64,000 nt of DNA from Psychrobacillus sp. NEAU-3TGS (GCF_029955155.1 NZ_JAPNOZ010000008.1:62001-126000); one strand, 5' to 3'. Numbered from the stretch's first letter, positions 43,702-53,867 are shown. The notes: generated from the letters alone by a model not told the origin. Made by a program: numbers and translations.

Positions 43702-44718
43702 ATGCATACGTATAATGAAATAATCGGACAGGCGGACCAATTACAAAAGACACTAGAACTTGTAGACAATCTAATAATGGAACACGTGAATGTAGACCAC
43801 GTATTATTCACGGGGTGTGGAACATCTTTTTATTTGGCAGCTTCTGCGGCTAAATATTATCAAACAGTGACGGGTCAATTTGCTTCTGCAGTTCCTGCGT
43901 CTGAGCTATTCCTACACACATCAACGACAATTGTTCCTGGAAAAAAATATTTTGTTGTTGGAATATCTAGATCAGGAACGACTTCTGAAATTCTTATCGC
44001 GCTCGATCATTTAAAGGGCAATGCTGATATCCGTACATTAGCAGTCACGTGTAATGGGGATACACCTATGGCAGCGGCAACAGATCAAGTTATTGCACTT
44101 GATCATATTACGGAAAAAAGCGTTGTGATGACCCAATCATTTTCAAATATGCTGTTTGCACTTCAAGTATTCGCGGCAAAGCAAGGGCGTTCTACTCAAA
44201 ATTTGACAGAACTTAAACAAGTTCCAGAGTTGGTAGAGGCTGCATTAACATTAGAAGATTTAACAAAAGGTGTGGCGGAAGATTTAACGAAGAAACGCTT
44301 TATCTTCCTTGGATCAGGTTCATATAATGGAATTGCAAAAGAAGCTACTTTGAAGCTAAAAGAAATGACACAAACAGAATGCGAAAGCTACTCAAGCTTG
44401 GAGTTTAGACACGGTCCAATTTCAATAGTAGACGATTCAACAGTAGTTATCCTATTAACTCAACTGGAGACAGAAGACTACGATCAACAGCTTGTTATGG
44501 ATATCCAAAAGCTTGGTGGATACGTACTTACCATCGGACCAGTAGCTGAAGGGTTTGTCGCAGATCACATTATTGAATTGACAAACACAATAAATGATTT
44601 GAACCGACATGCTATTTATGTTCCTTATCTTCAATTACTAGCGTATCAACGGGCGATGCATTTAGGGGTCGATCCAGATCAGCCTCGAAATCTTACTCAA
44701 GTTGTTAAATTGTCATAA
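43702..44718 (+). CDS. agaS: SIS-domain amino-sugar deaminase/isomerase (AgaS-like)
   Basis: 338 residues, two SIS domains: FTGCGTSFYLAASAA and ISRSGTTSEIL in the first, FLGSGSYNGIAKEATLKLKE and SLEFRHGP in the second. The C-terminal part resembles GlmS-type isomerases without the glutaminase domain. AgaS members convert galactosamine-6-P to tagatose-6-P plus ammonia. In this cluster it links the deacetylase to the kinase. ATG 43702 is preferred over ATG 43693, which sits on the ribosome site. FrlB-like function on glucoselysine is a weaker alternative. Confidence 0.8.
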   Translation: MHTYNEIIGQADQLQKTLELVDNLIMEHVNVDHVLFTGCGTSFYLAASAAKYYQTVTGQFASAVPASELFLHTSTTIVPGKKYFVVGISRSGTTSEILIALDHLKGNADIRTLAVTCNGDTPMAAATDQVIALDHITEKSVVMTQSFSNMLFALQVFAAKQGRSTQNLTELKQVPELVEAALTLEDLTKGVAEDLTKKRFIFLGSGSYNGIAKEATLKLKEMTQTECESYSSLEFRHGPISIVDDSTVVILLTQLETEDYDQQLVMDIQKLGGYVLTIGPVAEGFVADHIIELTNTINDLNRHAIYVPYLQLLAYQRAMHLGVDPDQPRNLTQVVKLS

Positions 44719-44735
44719 TCGGAAGGTGATTATAG

Positions 44736-45626
44736 ATGGGATACATTCTAGCAGCGGATATCGGCGGTACAAAACTTGCAACAGCACTATTTAAAAATGA
44801 CGGAACTGTTGTGAAGACGAACGAATCACTAAGTGAAAAAAAAGACGAGGAATTGTTGTTTCAGTGCCTGGTTAATTCATTCCGCTCTCTGTGTATAAAT
44901 GAAGGTGTAAATTTTGATGATATAAATGGGATTGCAGTAGGAATACCAGGAATTGTGGATGCTGAAAAAGGTATAGCTGTTTTTCAGAATAATTTACCGT
45001 GGAGAGATTTCCCGTTGGTAGAAAGACTTGAAAGCGAGTTTCCGCAATCCAAAATTATGATGGATAATGATGTTTATATGGCCACTTGGGGAGAGTATAC
45101 AACTCGTGGCTTTTCTTCAGAAACGATGGTTTACGTGACGCTGAGTACAGGTATTTCTTGCTGCTTGATTCATCAGGGATTGTTTTTAAGAGGAAGTGGA
45201 ATGGCAGGAGAAATTGGATTTAGTTTAACGGGAACTTCAGATACCAGTCTTGAAACTCTAGTTTCTGGTCCTGCACTAGAATTAAAAGGACGAAAACAAT
45301 TTAATAATCCCGAACTATCTTTAAAAGAGATGATGGTGGGTTATTATCAAGGAAATGTTCATATTGCAAGAATAATAAATGAAGCAGTAACTGCACTTGC
45401 AAAAGAAGTTTATCAAATTCTCGTCTTCACCGATCCGCATTGTATTGTACTTGGTGGTGGTGTATTCAATCATCATCCAACGCTTATTGAAGCGGTCCGA
45501 AAAGAGGTTGGACAGTATCTCAGCCACCCTTTATTAAAAGGTAAAGAAGAACGTATAGAAGCAAGCATCTATAAGGGAGAAGCAGGTATACGTGGTGCAG
45601 CTTCCAGAATTATAAATATAAAATAA
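44736..45626 (+). CDS. ROK-family sugar kinase
   Basis: 296 residues. ADIGGTKLATALF is the phosphate-binding start, GIPGIVD and LGGGVF complete the ROK fold. The usual zinc cluster CxCGxxGCxE is missing: after GEIGF the sequence is SLTGTSDTSLETLVSG. Zinc-less ROK proteins exist as kinases or regulators; the lack of an HTH makes it a kinase. It probably phosphorylates N-acetyl-amino sugar entering through the ABC system. GGAAGGTG precedes the start. Confidence 0.8.
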   Translation: MGYILAADIGGTKLATALFKNDGTVVKTNESLSEKKDEELLFQCLVNSFRSLCINEGVNFDDINGIAVGIPGIVDAEKGIAVFQNNLPWRDFPLVERLESEFPQSKIMMDNDVYMATWGEYTTRGFSSETMVYVTLSTGISCCLIHQGLFLRGSGMAGEIGFSLTGTSDTSLETLVSGPALELKGRKQFNNPELSLKEMMVGYYQGNVHIARIINEAVTALAKEVYQILVFTDPHCIVLGGGVFNHHPTLIEAVRKEVGQYLSHPLLKGKEERIEASIYKGEAGIRGAASRIINIK

Positions 45627-45665
45627 ATATAAACCCTCGTCTAAATCGGACGAGGGTTTATATTT
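45625..45665. terminator. Bidirectional terminator
   Basis: A perfect 17-base stem AAATATAAACCCTCGTC / GACGAGGGTTTATATTT with a 7-base loop between convergent genes; it overlaps the end of the ATPase gene. Confidence 0.9.
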
Positions 45666-46800
45666 TAAAGTTCAAGAAATTTTTAAGTGCGCTTACACCC
45701 TTTTTATCTAATACGTCTTTCTGTTTCCTTATCGAAGAAATGGCTTCTTGATATATCAAGGATAGTTCAATTTTTTGACCAGGTTGAATATGTGAATCTG
45801 AACTTATACGGGCAATGTACTGTTGTCCTTCGAGTGCAGAATAGATCATCAATTCTGCTCCAGTTAATTCCGATACTTCGATATTTGCTTTTACAGTTGA
45901 CTCGGAAGATTGAGCTACTATCTCAGGGTCTTCTGATATATGTTCAGGTCTTATTCCTAGAAGAATTTCTTTATTGTTATATCCTTGTGAATTTAGCATC
46001 GCAAGTTTCTCTTGAGGAATCTTCAATGCAACATTTCCAATTTTGAAATAGCCATCCGTGATTTTACCTTCGAAAAAGTTCATCGCGGGTGAGCCGATAA
46101 ATCCACCTACAAATATGTTTTCTGGATTCTCATATACCTCTTTAGGTGTCCCAATTTGCTGGATTAGTCCGTCTTTCATAACGACAAGACGTGATGCCAT
46201 TGTCATTGCCTCCGTTTGGTCGTGTGTTACATAAATCGTTGTTGTTTTCAGTCGTTGATGTAACTTTGCTATTTCAGCACGCATTTGAACACGTAATTTT
46301 GCATCTAGATTCGATAGTGGTTCATCCATAAGAAATACTTTTGCATCACGAACAATCGCACGACCAAGCGCGACACGCTGGCGTTGACCACCTGACAATG
46401 CTTTTGGCTTCCTATCTAAGTGAGCTTCGAGATCAAGAATGCTAGCAGCATTTTTTACACGTTTATCGATTTCAGTTTTAGAAAATTTTCTGAGCTTCAA
46501 ACCGAAAGCCATATTGTCATATACAGTCATATGTGGATAAAGTGCATAGTTCTGAAATACCATTGCGATATCTCGTTCTTTTGGTGGGACATTATTCATC
46601 GATTTTCCATCGATACGAAAATCACCTTCGGAAATCTCTTCAAGCCCTGCAATCATACGAAGTGTTGTTGATTTTCCACAGCCAGAAGGACCAACTAGAA
46701 CAATAAACTCCTGATCTTGGACACGCAAATCAAAATTAGAAACCGCTGTTGCACCATCATCGTATACTTTGTTTATATTTTCAAGAACCATTTTCTCCAT
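45658..46800 (-). CDS. msmX: MsmX/UgpC-type sugar ABC transporter ATPase
   Basis: 380 residues. Walker A GPSGCGKSTT, Q-loop FQNYALYPHM, signature LSGGQRQRVALGRAI, Walker B VFLMDEPLSNLDAKLR, H-loop THDQTEAMT; the C-terminal MalK-like regulatory domain includes GIRPEH. MsmX energises several sugar importers in Bacillus, and the LplABC-like operon here lacks its own ATPase, so this gene is the obvious partner. ATG 46800 with GAGGAG is preferred over TTG 46809. Confidence 0.92.
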   Translation of the reverse strand: MEKMVLENINKVYDDGATAVSNFDLRVQDQEFIVLVGPSGCGKSTTLRMIAGLEEISEGDFRIDGKSMNNVPPKERDIAMVFQNYALYPHMTVYDNMAFGLKLRKFSKTEIDKRVKNAASILDLEAHLDRKPKALSGGQRQRVALGRAIVRDAKVFLMDEPLSNLDAKLRVQMRAEIAKLHQRLKTTTIYVTHDQTEAMTMASRLVVMKDGLIQQIGTPKEVYENPENIFVGGFIGSPAMNFFEGKITDGYFKIGNVALKIPQEKLAMLNSQGYNNKEILLGIRPEHISEDPEIVAQSSESTVKANIEVSELTGAELMIYSALEGQQYIARISSDSHIQPGQKIELSLIYQEAISSIRKQKDVLDKKGVSALKNFLNFKI

Positions 46801-46909
46801 TGTAAGCAACTCCTCTATTTTCTCTTTCTATAGATAGGTTACCAATCCTAGAGAAATCATGATATGTAAGATGTGCACAATTTTCTGTTTTTTTAAATGT
46901 GCGATTTGT

Positions 46910-47806
46910 CTACCTCTCGGTTGCAATCAAACTTGCGCAATAAGCAACAAGTGCCCCATCAAAATTACGTACATTAATTTCCGTCATATCTTGAAATTTA
47001 GTAAGGCGATATTGAAGTGTGTTTCGATGCACATGCAATTTCTTTGCTGCCACCGAAGCATTAAAGCCATTTTCGAAAAGGAATTGAACTGATTGTAATA
47101 ATTCTATATCGTATTCAATTGGTTCTAATACTTCTTTGTGAATCATCTGTTTCATTTCTTCTGATATTTGGTCTATCAAGGTAAATGGAAAAGTCTTTTC
47201 CATCGAATATATTCGTTCAGCTCGATTCCGTGACAGGCCTTTGAAGAACCATTCTTTTTCTGTTATAAAATGTGAATAAAAGGGCATAGTTGTTGGATGA
47301 AATTTCCCTACATACATTTTAACCTTGATGAAAAAATCACTTTCAAGCGCAACGATAAAAGAAGAGAAGTCATCTAGAGTATGTATATAGGAAGACTTCA
47401 CTTCGATAAGGACTGCATCTTCTGAAGAAATAAAAACGAGTCGCATGGCATCGTCAAAAAATAGTTTGACTGCCTCTTCCAAATGGGATTCTATTTCTTC
47501 TTCCACTTTAAAATGCAATTGAATAATGCGGATCTCGGTATCCTCTTTAAGAGGGACAGGTCCTTTGTCATGAAGGAACTTAATCCATTTTTCTGATAGA
47601 GATTCATTGGTGAGACCAGTTGGCTTGACTTCTCGAAACAGAGAACAAAGCAGTGCATATTCACGATCAGATACTTCATTTTTGTCGATGGTCATCCAAC
47701 AGTTCGAATTTTCATTGTGAAAGATATATGTATGTGTTTCATTTAAAATTGGGCATTCAGGTAATAGTTCGATAGATGGAAAAAGTATCGCTAAGTTAGT
47801 GGACAT
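46910..47806 (-). CDS. PucR/CdaR-type transcriptional regulator
   Basis: 298 residues. The C-terminal helix-turn-helix (LFENGFNASVAAKKLHVHRNTLQYRLTKFQ) is the PucR type; the first 200 residues form an unrecognised sensor region. CdaR/PucR members activate sugar-acid or purine genes. It is placed just upstream of msmX on the same strand, about 110 bases away, so msmX may be its target. The ribosome site is ATAGGAGA. Confidence 0.82.
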   Translation of the reverse strand: MSTNLAILFPSIELLPECPILNETHTYIFHNENSNCWMTIDKNEVSDREYALLCSLFREVKPTGLTNESLSEKWIKFLHDKGPVPLKEDTEIRIIQLHFKVEEEIESHLEEAVKLFFDDAMRLVFISSEDAVLIEVKSSYIHTLDDFSSFIVALESDFFIKVKMYVGKFHPTTMPFYSHFITEKEWFFKGLSRNRAERIYSMEKTFPFTLIDQISEEMKQMIHKEVLEPIEYDIELLQSVQFLFENGFNASVAAKKLHVHRNTLQYRLTKFQDMTEINVRNFDGALVAYCASLIATER

Positions 47807-48062
47807 TATATGAAATCTCCTATCTTGAAGCTATTGGAACTATAAACGTTCTCTTTTTAGCTTTAAATTTAAATGGTCATGAATAATGGATACTTAAATA
47901 CATAAAAGAATGAGTCCCTATATATCTATTATAAGTCACCAAAACTTGTTTCACATGGTCAAATTATTAAAGGGAACGTTCTAAAACCTATGAATGTGAA
48001 AAAATCCTTCATTTTTGTTATCGAAGCACTCATATGCTTGTCGTAGGATATTTATAGTTTCA
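47807..48062. other. Intergenic region between the divergent regulator and kyn operon
   Basis: No coding potential. Two GAACGTTC-like palindromic cores, AACGTTC near 47850 and GGGAACGTTCTA near 47990, about 140 bases apart, may be operator half-sites. They do not match the Bacillus SOS box. Confidence 0.35.
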
Positions 48063-48091
48063 TTGACACTATATCACTTAAAGTCTATCAT
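48063..48091 (+). promoter_or_regulatory. Promoter of the kynurenine operon
   Basis: TTGACA (48063-48068), 17-base spacer, TATCAT (48086-48091), about 50 bases before kynU. No T-box or other leader is recognised. Confidence 0.75.
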
Positions 48092-48146
48092 TTATTTAAA
48101 ATAGAAAGAAAATTTGGAATTTCGGAAGAGGATGGCGATATTAAGA

Positions 48147-49424
48147 ATGGAAATAGATACAACTGTGAATAATGCAAGGAAACTAGACGAACAAGATGCT
48201 TTACATAAATTTCGAGATGAATTTTATTTACAATCAGATGTTATTTATATGGATGGAAATTCTTTAGGATTGCTGTCAAAAAGGGCAGAACAGTCATTGC
48301 TATCATTATTAGATTCTTGGAAGAAATATGGAATTGATGGATGGATGAAAGGGGAGCATCCATGGTTTTATTTCTCTGATAGGTTAAGTGAAATGTGTGC
48401 ACCACTTGTAGGTGCGGAAAAAGAAGAAGTAATGATTACAGGATCAACGACTTCGAATTTACACCAGTTAGTCGCAAGCTTTTATCATCCAAAAGGTGCA
48501 CGCACGAAAATTTTAGCAGATGAGTTGAACTTTCCTTCTGATATATATGCGATTAGTAGTCAGCTATCTTTGCATGGGTACGATCCAGAGGAGCATATGG
48601 TATTAGTGAAAAGCCGTGATGGGGATACGTTAAATGAAGCAGATATTATAGAAGCTATGCAAGAGGATGTTGCGCTAATTGTATTGCCATGTGTGTTATA
48701 TAGAAGTGGACAAATATTAAACATAAAAGAGTTGACAAAAGCTGCACATGAACGAAATATTTTGATTGGTTTTGATCTATGTCATTCAATTGGCTCGGTT
48801 CCACATGAGCTAAGTGATTGGAATGTAGATTTTGCTTTTTGGTGTAACTACAAACATTTGAACGCCGGACCAGGAGCAGTTGGGGGATTATATGTGAATC
48901 AAAAACATTTCGGACAAAAACCAGGTCTTGCAGGATGGTTTGGTTCTGATAAAGAAAAGCAGTTTGACCTTTCGATTCAAATGACACCAGCTTCCAATGC
49001 AGGTGCTTATCAGATTGGAACACCGAATATCTTAAGTGCAGCTCCTTTATATGGTTCACTAGAAATATTTGCGGAAGCAGGAATAGATGCTATCCGAGAA
49101 AAATCATTGAAATTAACAGATTATATGACATTGTTAATAGAAGAAGAGTTGAGTGACTATCAATTTACAATTGCAAGTCCAAAGGAACACGACCGTCGTG
49201 GTGGTCATATTTATTTAGTGCATGAAGAAGCAGCTCGCATTTGTAAAGCATTAAAAGAATATCAAGTCATCCCAGATTTCCGTTCCCCAAATGGCATACG
49301 TTTAGCGCCTGTTGCATTATATAACTCATTTCTAGATGTATGGAAAACCGTACAAATTCTTAAGAAGATAATGAAAGAAGAGTCATATAAAAAGTTCGAA
49401 AATAAACGAGAAGTTATAGCGTAA
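48147..49424 (+). CDS. kynU: Kynureninase
   Basis: 425 residues from ATG 48147, close to the family length; the in-frame ATG 48132 and TTG 48114 are possible but poorly served by ribosome sites. PLP enzyme of fold type [34 protein letters not shown] and the Schiff-base lysine in [16 protein letters not shown], then [10 protein letters not shown]. It converts L-kynurenine to anthranilate and alanine. First gene of kynU-kynA-transporter-kynB. Confidence 0.93.
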   Translation: MEIDTTVNNARKLDEQDALHKFRDEFYLQSDVIYMDGNSLGLLSKRAEQSLLSLLDSWKKYGIDGWMKGEHPWFYFSDRLSEMCAPLVGAEKEEVMITGSTTSNLHQLVASFYHPKGARTKILADELNFPSDIYAISSQLSLHGYDPEEHMVLVKSRDGDTLNEADIIEAMQEDVALIVLPCVLYRSGQILNIKELTKAAHERNILIGFDLCHSIGSVPHELSDWNVDFAFWCNYKHLNAGPGAVGGLYVNQKHFGQKPGLAGWFGSDKEKQFDLSIQMTPASNAGAYQIGTPNILSAAPLYGSLEIFAEAGIDAIREKSLKLTDYMTLLIEEELSDYQFTIASPKEHDRRGGHIYLVHEEAARICKALKEYQVIPDFRSPNGIRLAPVALYNSFLDVWKTVQILKKIMKEESYKKFENKREVIA

Positions 49425-49437
49425 AAGGAGGGGCTAC

Positions 49438-50292
49438 ATGTCAGAGGATATTTCGAAACTGCATGATAAATTGAAGAGTGAAACAGGAATTCATACTAAT
49501 TTTCGTGAAGAAATGACGTATGGTGATTATTTGCAGCTAGATAGCATTTTATCTAGCCAACGACGGTTATCAGGTCATCACGATGAAATGCTATTTATCA
49601 TCATTCATCAAGTAAGTGAGCTTTGGATGAAGTTAATACTGCATGAATTAACTAGTGCTATTCAAGCGATTCAAGAGGATAAAATGCAGGCGGCTTTTAA
49701 GATGCTTGCACGTGTAACGAAAATCCAAACACAAATCATTCAAGCTTGGGATGTACTTTCAACATTAACACCCGCTGAGTATTTGGAGTTTCGTGATAAG
49801 CTAGGGAAAGCATCAGGATTTCAATCTTTTCAGTATAGACAAATCGAGTTTGCTCTAGGCTATAAAACGAAGCATATTCTTAAAATCTACGAGCAAGATA
49901 CTGTATTGTATGAGCAACTAGAAAAAGTGTACAATGCACCAAGTATTTATGATGTGTCAATTCAGGCATTAGCAAAAGCTGGGTTTCAACTAAACTCTGC
50001 TGTTTTGAACCGCGATTATTCGGTGACTTATGGAGGAGATGAATCGGTTGCTAATGCATGGAAAGAAGTATATCGAGATGTAGATAAATACTGGAATTTG
50101 TATCAGTTAGCAGAAAAACTAGTAGATGTGGAGGACTGGCTACAGCAATGGCGCTTCCGCCATATGAAAACAGTGGAACGAATTATTGGGTTTAAAACTG
50201 GAACAGGTGGTTCATCCGGTGTGAATTATTTACGTAAAGTGCTAGATCATCGATTTTTCCCTGAACTGTGGGATTTGAGAACTAGCCTTTAA
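49438..50292 (+). CDS. kynA: Tryptophan 2,3-dioxygenase
   Basis: 284 residues, all-helical haem enzyme. [19 protein letters not shown] contains the substrate-binding region, [12 protein letters not shown] and [12 protein letters not shown] the conserved C-terminal loop and proximal parts. It opens the indole ring with O2 to N-formylkynurenine, the first committed step of the pathway. GGAGGGG precedes the start, 13 bases after kynU. Confidence 0.94.
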   Translation: MSEDISKLHDKLKSETGIHTNFREEMTYGDYLQLDSILSSQRRLSGHHDEMLFIIIHQVSELWMKLILHELTSAIQAIQEDKMQAAFKMLARVTKIQTQIIQAWDVLSTLTPAEYLEFRDKLGKASGFQSFQYRQIEFALGYKTKHILKIYEQDTVLYEQLEKVYNAPSIYDVSIQALAKAGFQLNSAVLNRDYSVTYGGDESVANAWKEVYRDVDKYWNLYQLAEKLVDVEDWLQQWRFRHMKTVERIIGFKTGTGGSSGVNYLRKVLDHRFFPELWDLRTSL

Positions 50293-50310
50293 GAGGAAAG
50301 AAGGAAATAT

Positions 50311-51663
50311 ATGAATTCGAATAGAGGACAATGGTCAACCAAACTAGGCTTTATCCTGTCTTCTGCTGGAGCAGCAATTGGACTCGGGGCTATCTGGAAA
50401 ATGCCATATGTGACTGGACAAAGCGGTGGGGGTGCTTTCTTTTTAATCTTCGTCTGCTTAACATTACTAATTGGACTTCCGATGTTAATATCTGAGTTTA
50501 TTATTGGAAGAGGAGCTGGCGAAGAAGCGATTACTGCTTATAAAAAGTTAGTGCCACAAAGCGCATGGGTATGGATTGGGAGGCTTGGTGTCGTTGGATG
50601 CTTCCTTTTATTATCTTTTTATAGTGTGGTAGGAGGATGGATATTAGTATACAGCGGCATGTCGGTTGTTGGAAATGTCATTACAGACAATACAAGCTCG
50701 GATGTGTTGTTTGGCACAATTATTGGAACTCCTTGGATTACGTTAGTAGGATTGCTTGTGTTTACAATACTAAACGTATGGGTTATTTCTTCAGGGGTAC
50801 AAAATGGTATAGAAAAAGCAAACAAATTAATGATGCCCTTATTATTTATTTTTTTCTTTATACTCGTAATTAGATCGTTGACGCTAGACGGTGCCATGGA
50901 AGGTGTGAAATTTTTTCTTTCCCCCGACTTTTCGAAGACGACAGGGGAATCTATTTTGTATGCATTAGGGCAATCCTTTTTTGCCTTAGCAGTCGGGTTT
51001 TCTTGCATGGTCACCTATAGCTCTTATTTAAAGAAAGATGTAAGTTTACCGTATTCTGCGGGATCCGTTGTCATTATGAATATTTTCGTATCGTTGCTTG
51101 CAGGGTTAGCCATTTTTCCTGTCGTTTTTGCTTTTGGCTATGAGCCAGCGGAAGGACCAGGATTACTTTTTATCGTACTACCAACAGTATTTGGTCAAAT
51201 GCCTTTTGGGGAAGTATTTTTAGCGTTATTTTTAATTCTGTTTTTATTTGCGACATTGACATCTTCTTTTAGCATGTACGAAATTATTGTTGCTGCACTT
51301 ATGGAGAAATGGAAGAACGCACGTAAAGGGATCACTTGGATAATAGGAGGAATAATTTTTGTTGCATCTATTCCATCCGCATTATCATCCAGTTTACTTA
51401 AGGACGTGACAATCTTTCAAAAAAGCGTCTTTGATGCAACGGATTTTTTAGTAAGTAATATGATGCTTCCATTTGGAAATCTGTTAATAGCTATTTTTAT
51501 CATTCATAGGATGAACAAAGTATTAGTCGAGGAGGAGTTTAAGCTTAGCAGCACACTAGCTCCTGGATATTATACAGCTTGGCGCTTTTTGATGACCTGG
51601 ATGGTACCGGTTGTAATAGTAGTTGTGTTGATTTATTCACTTCGCCCTATTTTAGGAGGATGA
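50311..51663 (+). CDS. Sodium:neurotransmitter symporter-family transporter
   Basis: 450 residues, about 11-12 hydrophobic segments. GAAIGLGAIWKMPYVTGQSGGGAFF-like sodium-site motif in helix 1 and the long C-terminal hydrophobic run place it in the SNF/LeuT family. The bacterial members carry amino acids such as Trp or Tyr with Na+. Position between kynA and kynB makes tryptophan or kynurenine uptake likely. The start has AAGAAGG. Confidence 0.85.
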   Translation: MNSNRGQWSTKLGFILSSAGAAIGLGAIWKMPYVTGQSGGGAFFLIFVCLTLLIGLPMLISEFIIGRGAGEEAITAYKKLVPQSAWVWIGRLGVVGCFLLLSFYSVVGGWILVYSGMSVVGNVITDNTSSDVLFGTIIGTPWITLVGLLVFTILNVWVISSGVQNGIEKANKLMMPLLFIFFFILVIRSLTLDGAMEGVKFFLSPDFSKTTGESILYALGQSFFALAVGFSCMVTYSSYLKKDVSLPYSAGSVVIMNIFVSLLAGLAIFPVVFAFGYEPAEGPGLLFIVLPTVFGQMPFGEVFLALFLILFLFATLTSSFSMYEIIVAALMEKWKNARKGITWIIGGIIFVASIPSALSSSLLKDVTIFQKSVFDATDFLVSNMMLPFGNLLIAIFIIHRMNKVLVEEEFKLSSTLAPGYYTAWRFLMTWMVPVVIVVVLIYSLRPILGG

Positions 51664-51665
51664 CA

Positions 51666-52292
51666 ATGAAAAAACAATGGATCGATATTTCACAGCCTTT
51701 TTCCCATAAAATCGGAACATGGCCGGGCGATACGCCGTTTCAATTTGAACTATCCTACTCAAAAGAAGAGACCGGCTCCGTTAATATTGGTCGTTTCACC
51801 ACAAGTGTACATACTGGAACGCATGCCGATGCACCCTTTCACTTTGACAGCGACGCGCCGACAATAGAACAACTCGACATTAATGTTTATATTGGACGCG
51901 CAAAGTTAGTAGATGTCACAGGGCTAGATTTAATAGGAAGGGAAGAGCTGGAAGCATTTGAACTGGCTGGAGTCGAACGATTACTTTTGAAAACTGCTAA
52001 AAAGGTTAATGAGGAACAATTTCCAACAAAAATTCCCGTATTAAAAGAAAATATCGGCGCTTTCTTGCAAGAAAAAGGTATTTTTTTAATAGGGGTCGAT
52101 CATCCCTCTGTTGATGCATTAGATGATAAACAATTGCCGGCGCATCATGCACTATATCGACATGGTGTGCATATTTTAGAAAATTTACTTCTACAAGACG
52201 TAACACCTGGCAATTATGAATTGATCGCTTTGCCATTAAAGATTCAAGGAGCGGATGGTAGTCCAGTGAGAGCTGTAATCCGAGCAATATGA
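51666..52292 (+). CDS. kynB: Kynurenine formamidase
   Basis: 208 residues, a metal-dependent arylformamidase of the cyclase family. The metal motif HTGTHADAPFHF is present near residues 49-60, and GVDHPSVDALDD and HHALYRHGVHILENL follow. It hydrolyses N-formylkynurenine to kynurenine. ATG 51666 with AGGAGG is right after the transporter stop; the longer upstream frame overlaps the transporter and is rejected. Last gene of the operon. Confidence 0.93.
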   Translation: MKKQWIDISQPFSHKIGTWPGDTPFQFELSYSKEETGSVNIGRFTTSVHTGTHADAPFHFDSDAPTIEQLDINVYIGRAKLVDVTGLDLIGREELEAFELAGVERLLLKTAKKVNEEQFPTKIPVLKENIGAFLQEKGIFLIGVDHPSVDALDDKQLPAHHALYRHGVHILENLLLQDVTPGNYELIALPLKIQGADGSPVRAVIRAI

Positions 52293-52295
52293 TAA

Positions 52296-52338
52296 AAGTC
52301 TTCTATTTGCGATATTAGCTGATAGAAGACTTTTTTTT
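52296..52338 (+). terminator. Terminator of the kyn operon
   Basis: AAGTCTTCTAT (52296-52306) / ATAGAAGACTT (52322-52332) and T8. Confidence 0.9.
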
Positions 52339-52481
52339 GCAAATTTGACGAAATGGTAAACTACGGATGAATTTTAATGGAAACAGGGAAGAATAGTGAC
52401 GTAAATCATACCGCATTTTTTATTTAGTGTTTATACTAGAGGAAGTGAGTGACACCGGATTTTAGACGAGGAGTGAGCATT

Positions 52482-53867
52482 TTGAAAAAAGTAGTTGTGG
52501 TAGGTGGAGGTATTACAGGACTTTCAGTAATGCATTATTTGCAAAAACTTAAAATAGAAAAAGAGCTAGATATGGAAATGGTGTTAGTAGAGTCTAATCA
52601 TTACTTAGGTGGGAAAATTCGCTCGGTAAAGCAAAAAGAATTCATTATGGAAACAGGGGCAGATTCGATCGTTGCACGTCATGAAGGGGTACTACCTTTA
52701 GTAGAGGATCTACAGTTGGAAGATGAGCTTGTCTATAACGCAACAGGCATTTCTTATATATATACAAATAACGAGCTACATGCCATTCCAGCAGATACAG
52801 TGTTTGGAATACCGATGAGTGAGAAATCGTTAGAAAGTAGTACATTAGTTTCCGATGAGGGGAAGGAAGAAGCATTAAAGGATCTTAATCTATCCAATGA
52901 AAGCTTTACAAAAGACAGCTCAATCGGATCGTTCCTAGAGCATTTCTTAGGAAAAGAGTTGGTCGAAAAACAAATAGCACCTGTATTATCAGGTGTATAT
53001 TCAGGGGATCTAGATAAGCTTACGTTGGCCTCCACATTACCATATTTAATAGACTATAAAGAAGATTACGGTAGCATTATGAAAGGATTAGGAGCCAATA
53101 AAGAAAAATTCCAAGCAGCTTCCAATAAAAAATTTATTTCTTTTAAAAATGGTCTTTCTGCTTTGATCGACCGCTTAGAAAAAGAGCTTAGTAATGCTAC
53201 TATTTTAAAAGGGATACATACAACGAAAGTGGAGAAAATGGACGATCGATATGAGGTTTCCTTTGCAAATCATGAGTCGATCGAAGCAGATTACGTTATA
53301 TTAACAACTCCGCACGATGTTACACAAAGAATATTGCAAAACGAAGTGTTGAACGCTGATTTTAATAAGCTGAAAAGCTCATCGCTTATAAGCATTTACC
53401 TCGGTTTTGACATTCCAGACGAACAGCTTCCTGCTGAAGGTACTGGCTTTATCGTTTCGCATAATAGCAATGTGAAATGTAATGCATGTACATGGACAAG
53501 TCGTAAATGGAAGCATACATCGGAAAATAGTCATTTGCTTGTTCGCATGTTTTATAAGAGTACGAATCCTGCATTTGAGGAAATGAAACATATGAGTGAA
53601 GAAGAACTAGTTCAAGTTGCCTTGCAAGATATTGAGAAAAGCTTGAAGTTAGATGGGAAACCAAGTGTCGTAGAAGTGACCAAATGGAATGATTTAATGC
53701 CAAATTATCATTTAGAACATGGGAAAGCGGTTAAATCCTTACGAGATAAGATGTCTTTTCAGCTGCCTAATGTAATACTTGCAGGATGCTCTTATTATGG
53801 TGTTGGTATAGGGGCATGTATTAAAAATGGAAAAGAAACAGCTGAATTAGTTGTTAATAATTTTTAG
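52482..53867 (+). CDS. hemY: Coproporphyrinogen/protoporphyrinogen oxidase HemY-like
   Basis: 461 residues. FAD-binding KKVVVVGGGITGLSVMHYL, the acidic VESNHYLGGKIRS, METGADSIVARH and the C-terminal FAD motif PNVILAGCSYYGVGIGACIKNG typify HemY (CgoX). In Gram-positives it oxidises coproporphyrinogen III to coproporphyrin III for haem via the coproporphyrin route. TTG 52482 with GAGGAGTG is chosen over ATG 52449. It stands alone, away from the usual hemEH partners, so it may be a second copy. Confidence 0.87.
   Translation: MKKVVVVGGGITGLSVMHYLQKLKIEKELDMEMVLVESNHYLGGKIRSVKQKEFIMETGADSIVARHEGVLPLVEDLQLEDELVYNATGISYIYTNNELHAIPADTVFGIPMSEKSLESSTLVSDEGKEEALKDLNLSNESFTKDSSIGSFLEHFLGKELVEKQIAPVLSGVYSGDLDKLTLASTLPYLIDYKEDYGSIMKGLGANKEKFQAASNKKFISFKNGLSALIDRLEKELSNATILKGIHTTKVEKMDDRYEVSFANHESIEADYVILTTPHDVTQRILQNEVLNADFNKLKSSSLISIYLGFDIPDEQLPAEGTGFIVSHNSNVKCNACTWTSRKWKHTSENSHLLVRMFYKSTNPAFEEMKHMSEEELVQVALQDIEKSLKLDGKPSVVEVTKWNDLMPNYHLEHGKAVKSLRDKMSFQLPNVILAGCSYYGVGIGACIKNGKETAELVVNNF

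Noticed and set aside
47840-48000. GAACGTTC cores as LexA boxes
   Set aside because: The Bacillus SOS box needs four bases between GAAC and GTTC; here the half-sites abut.
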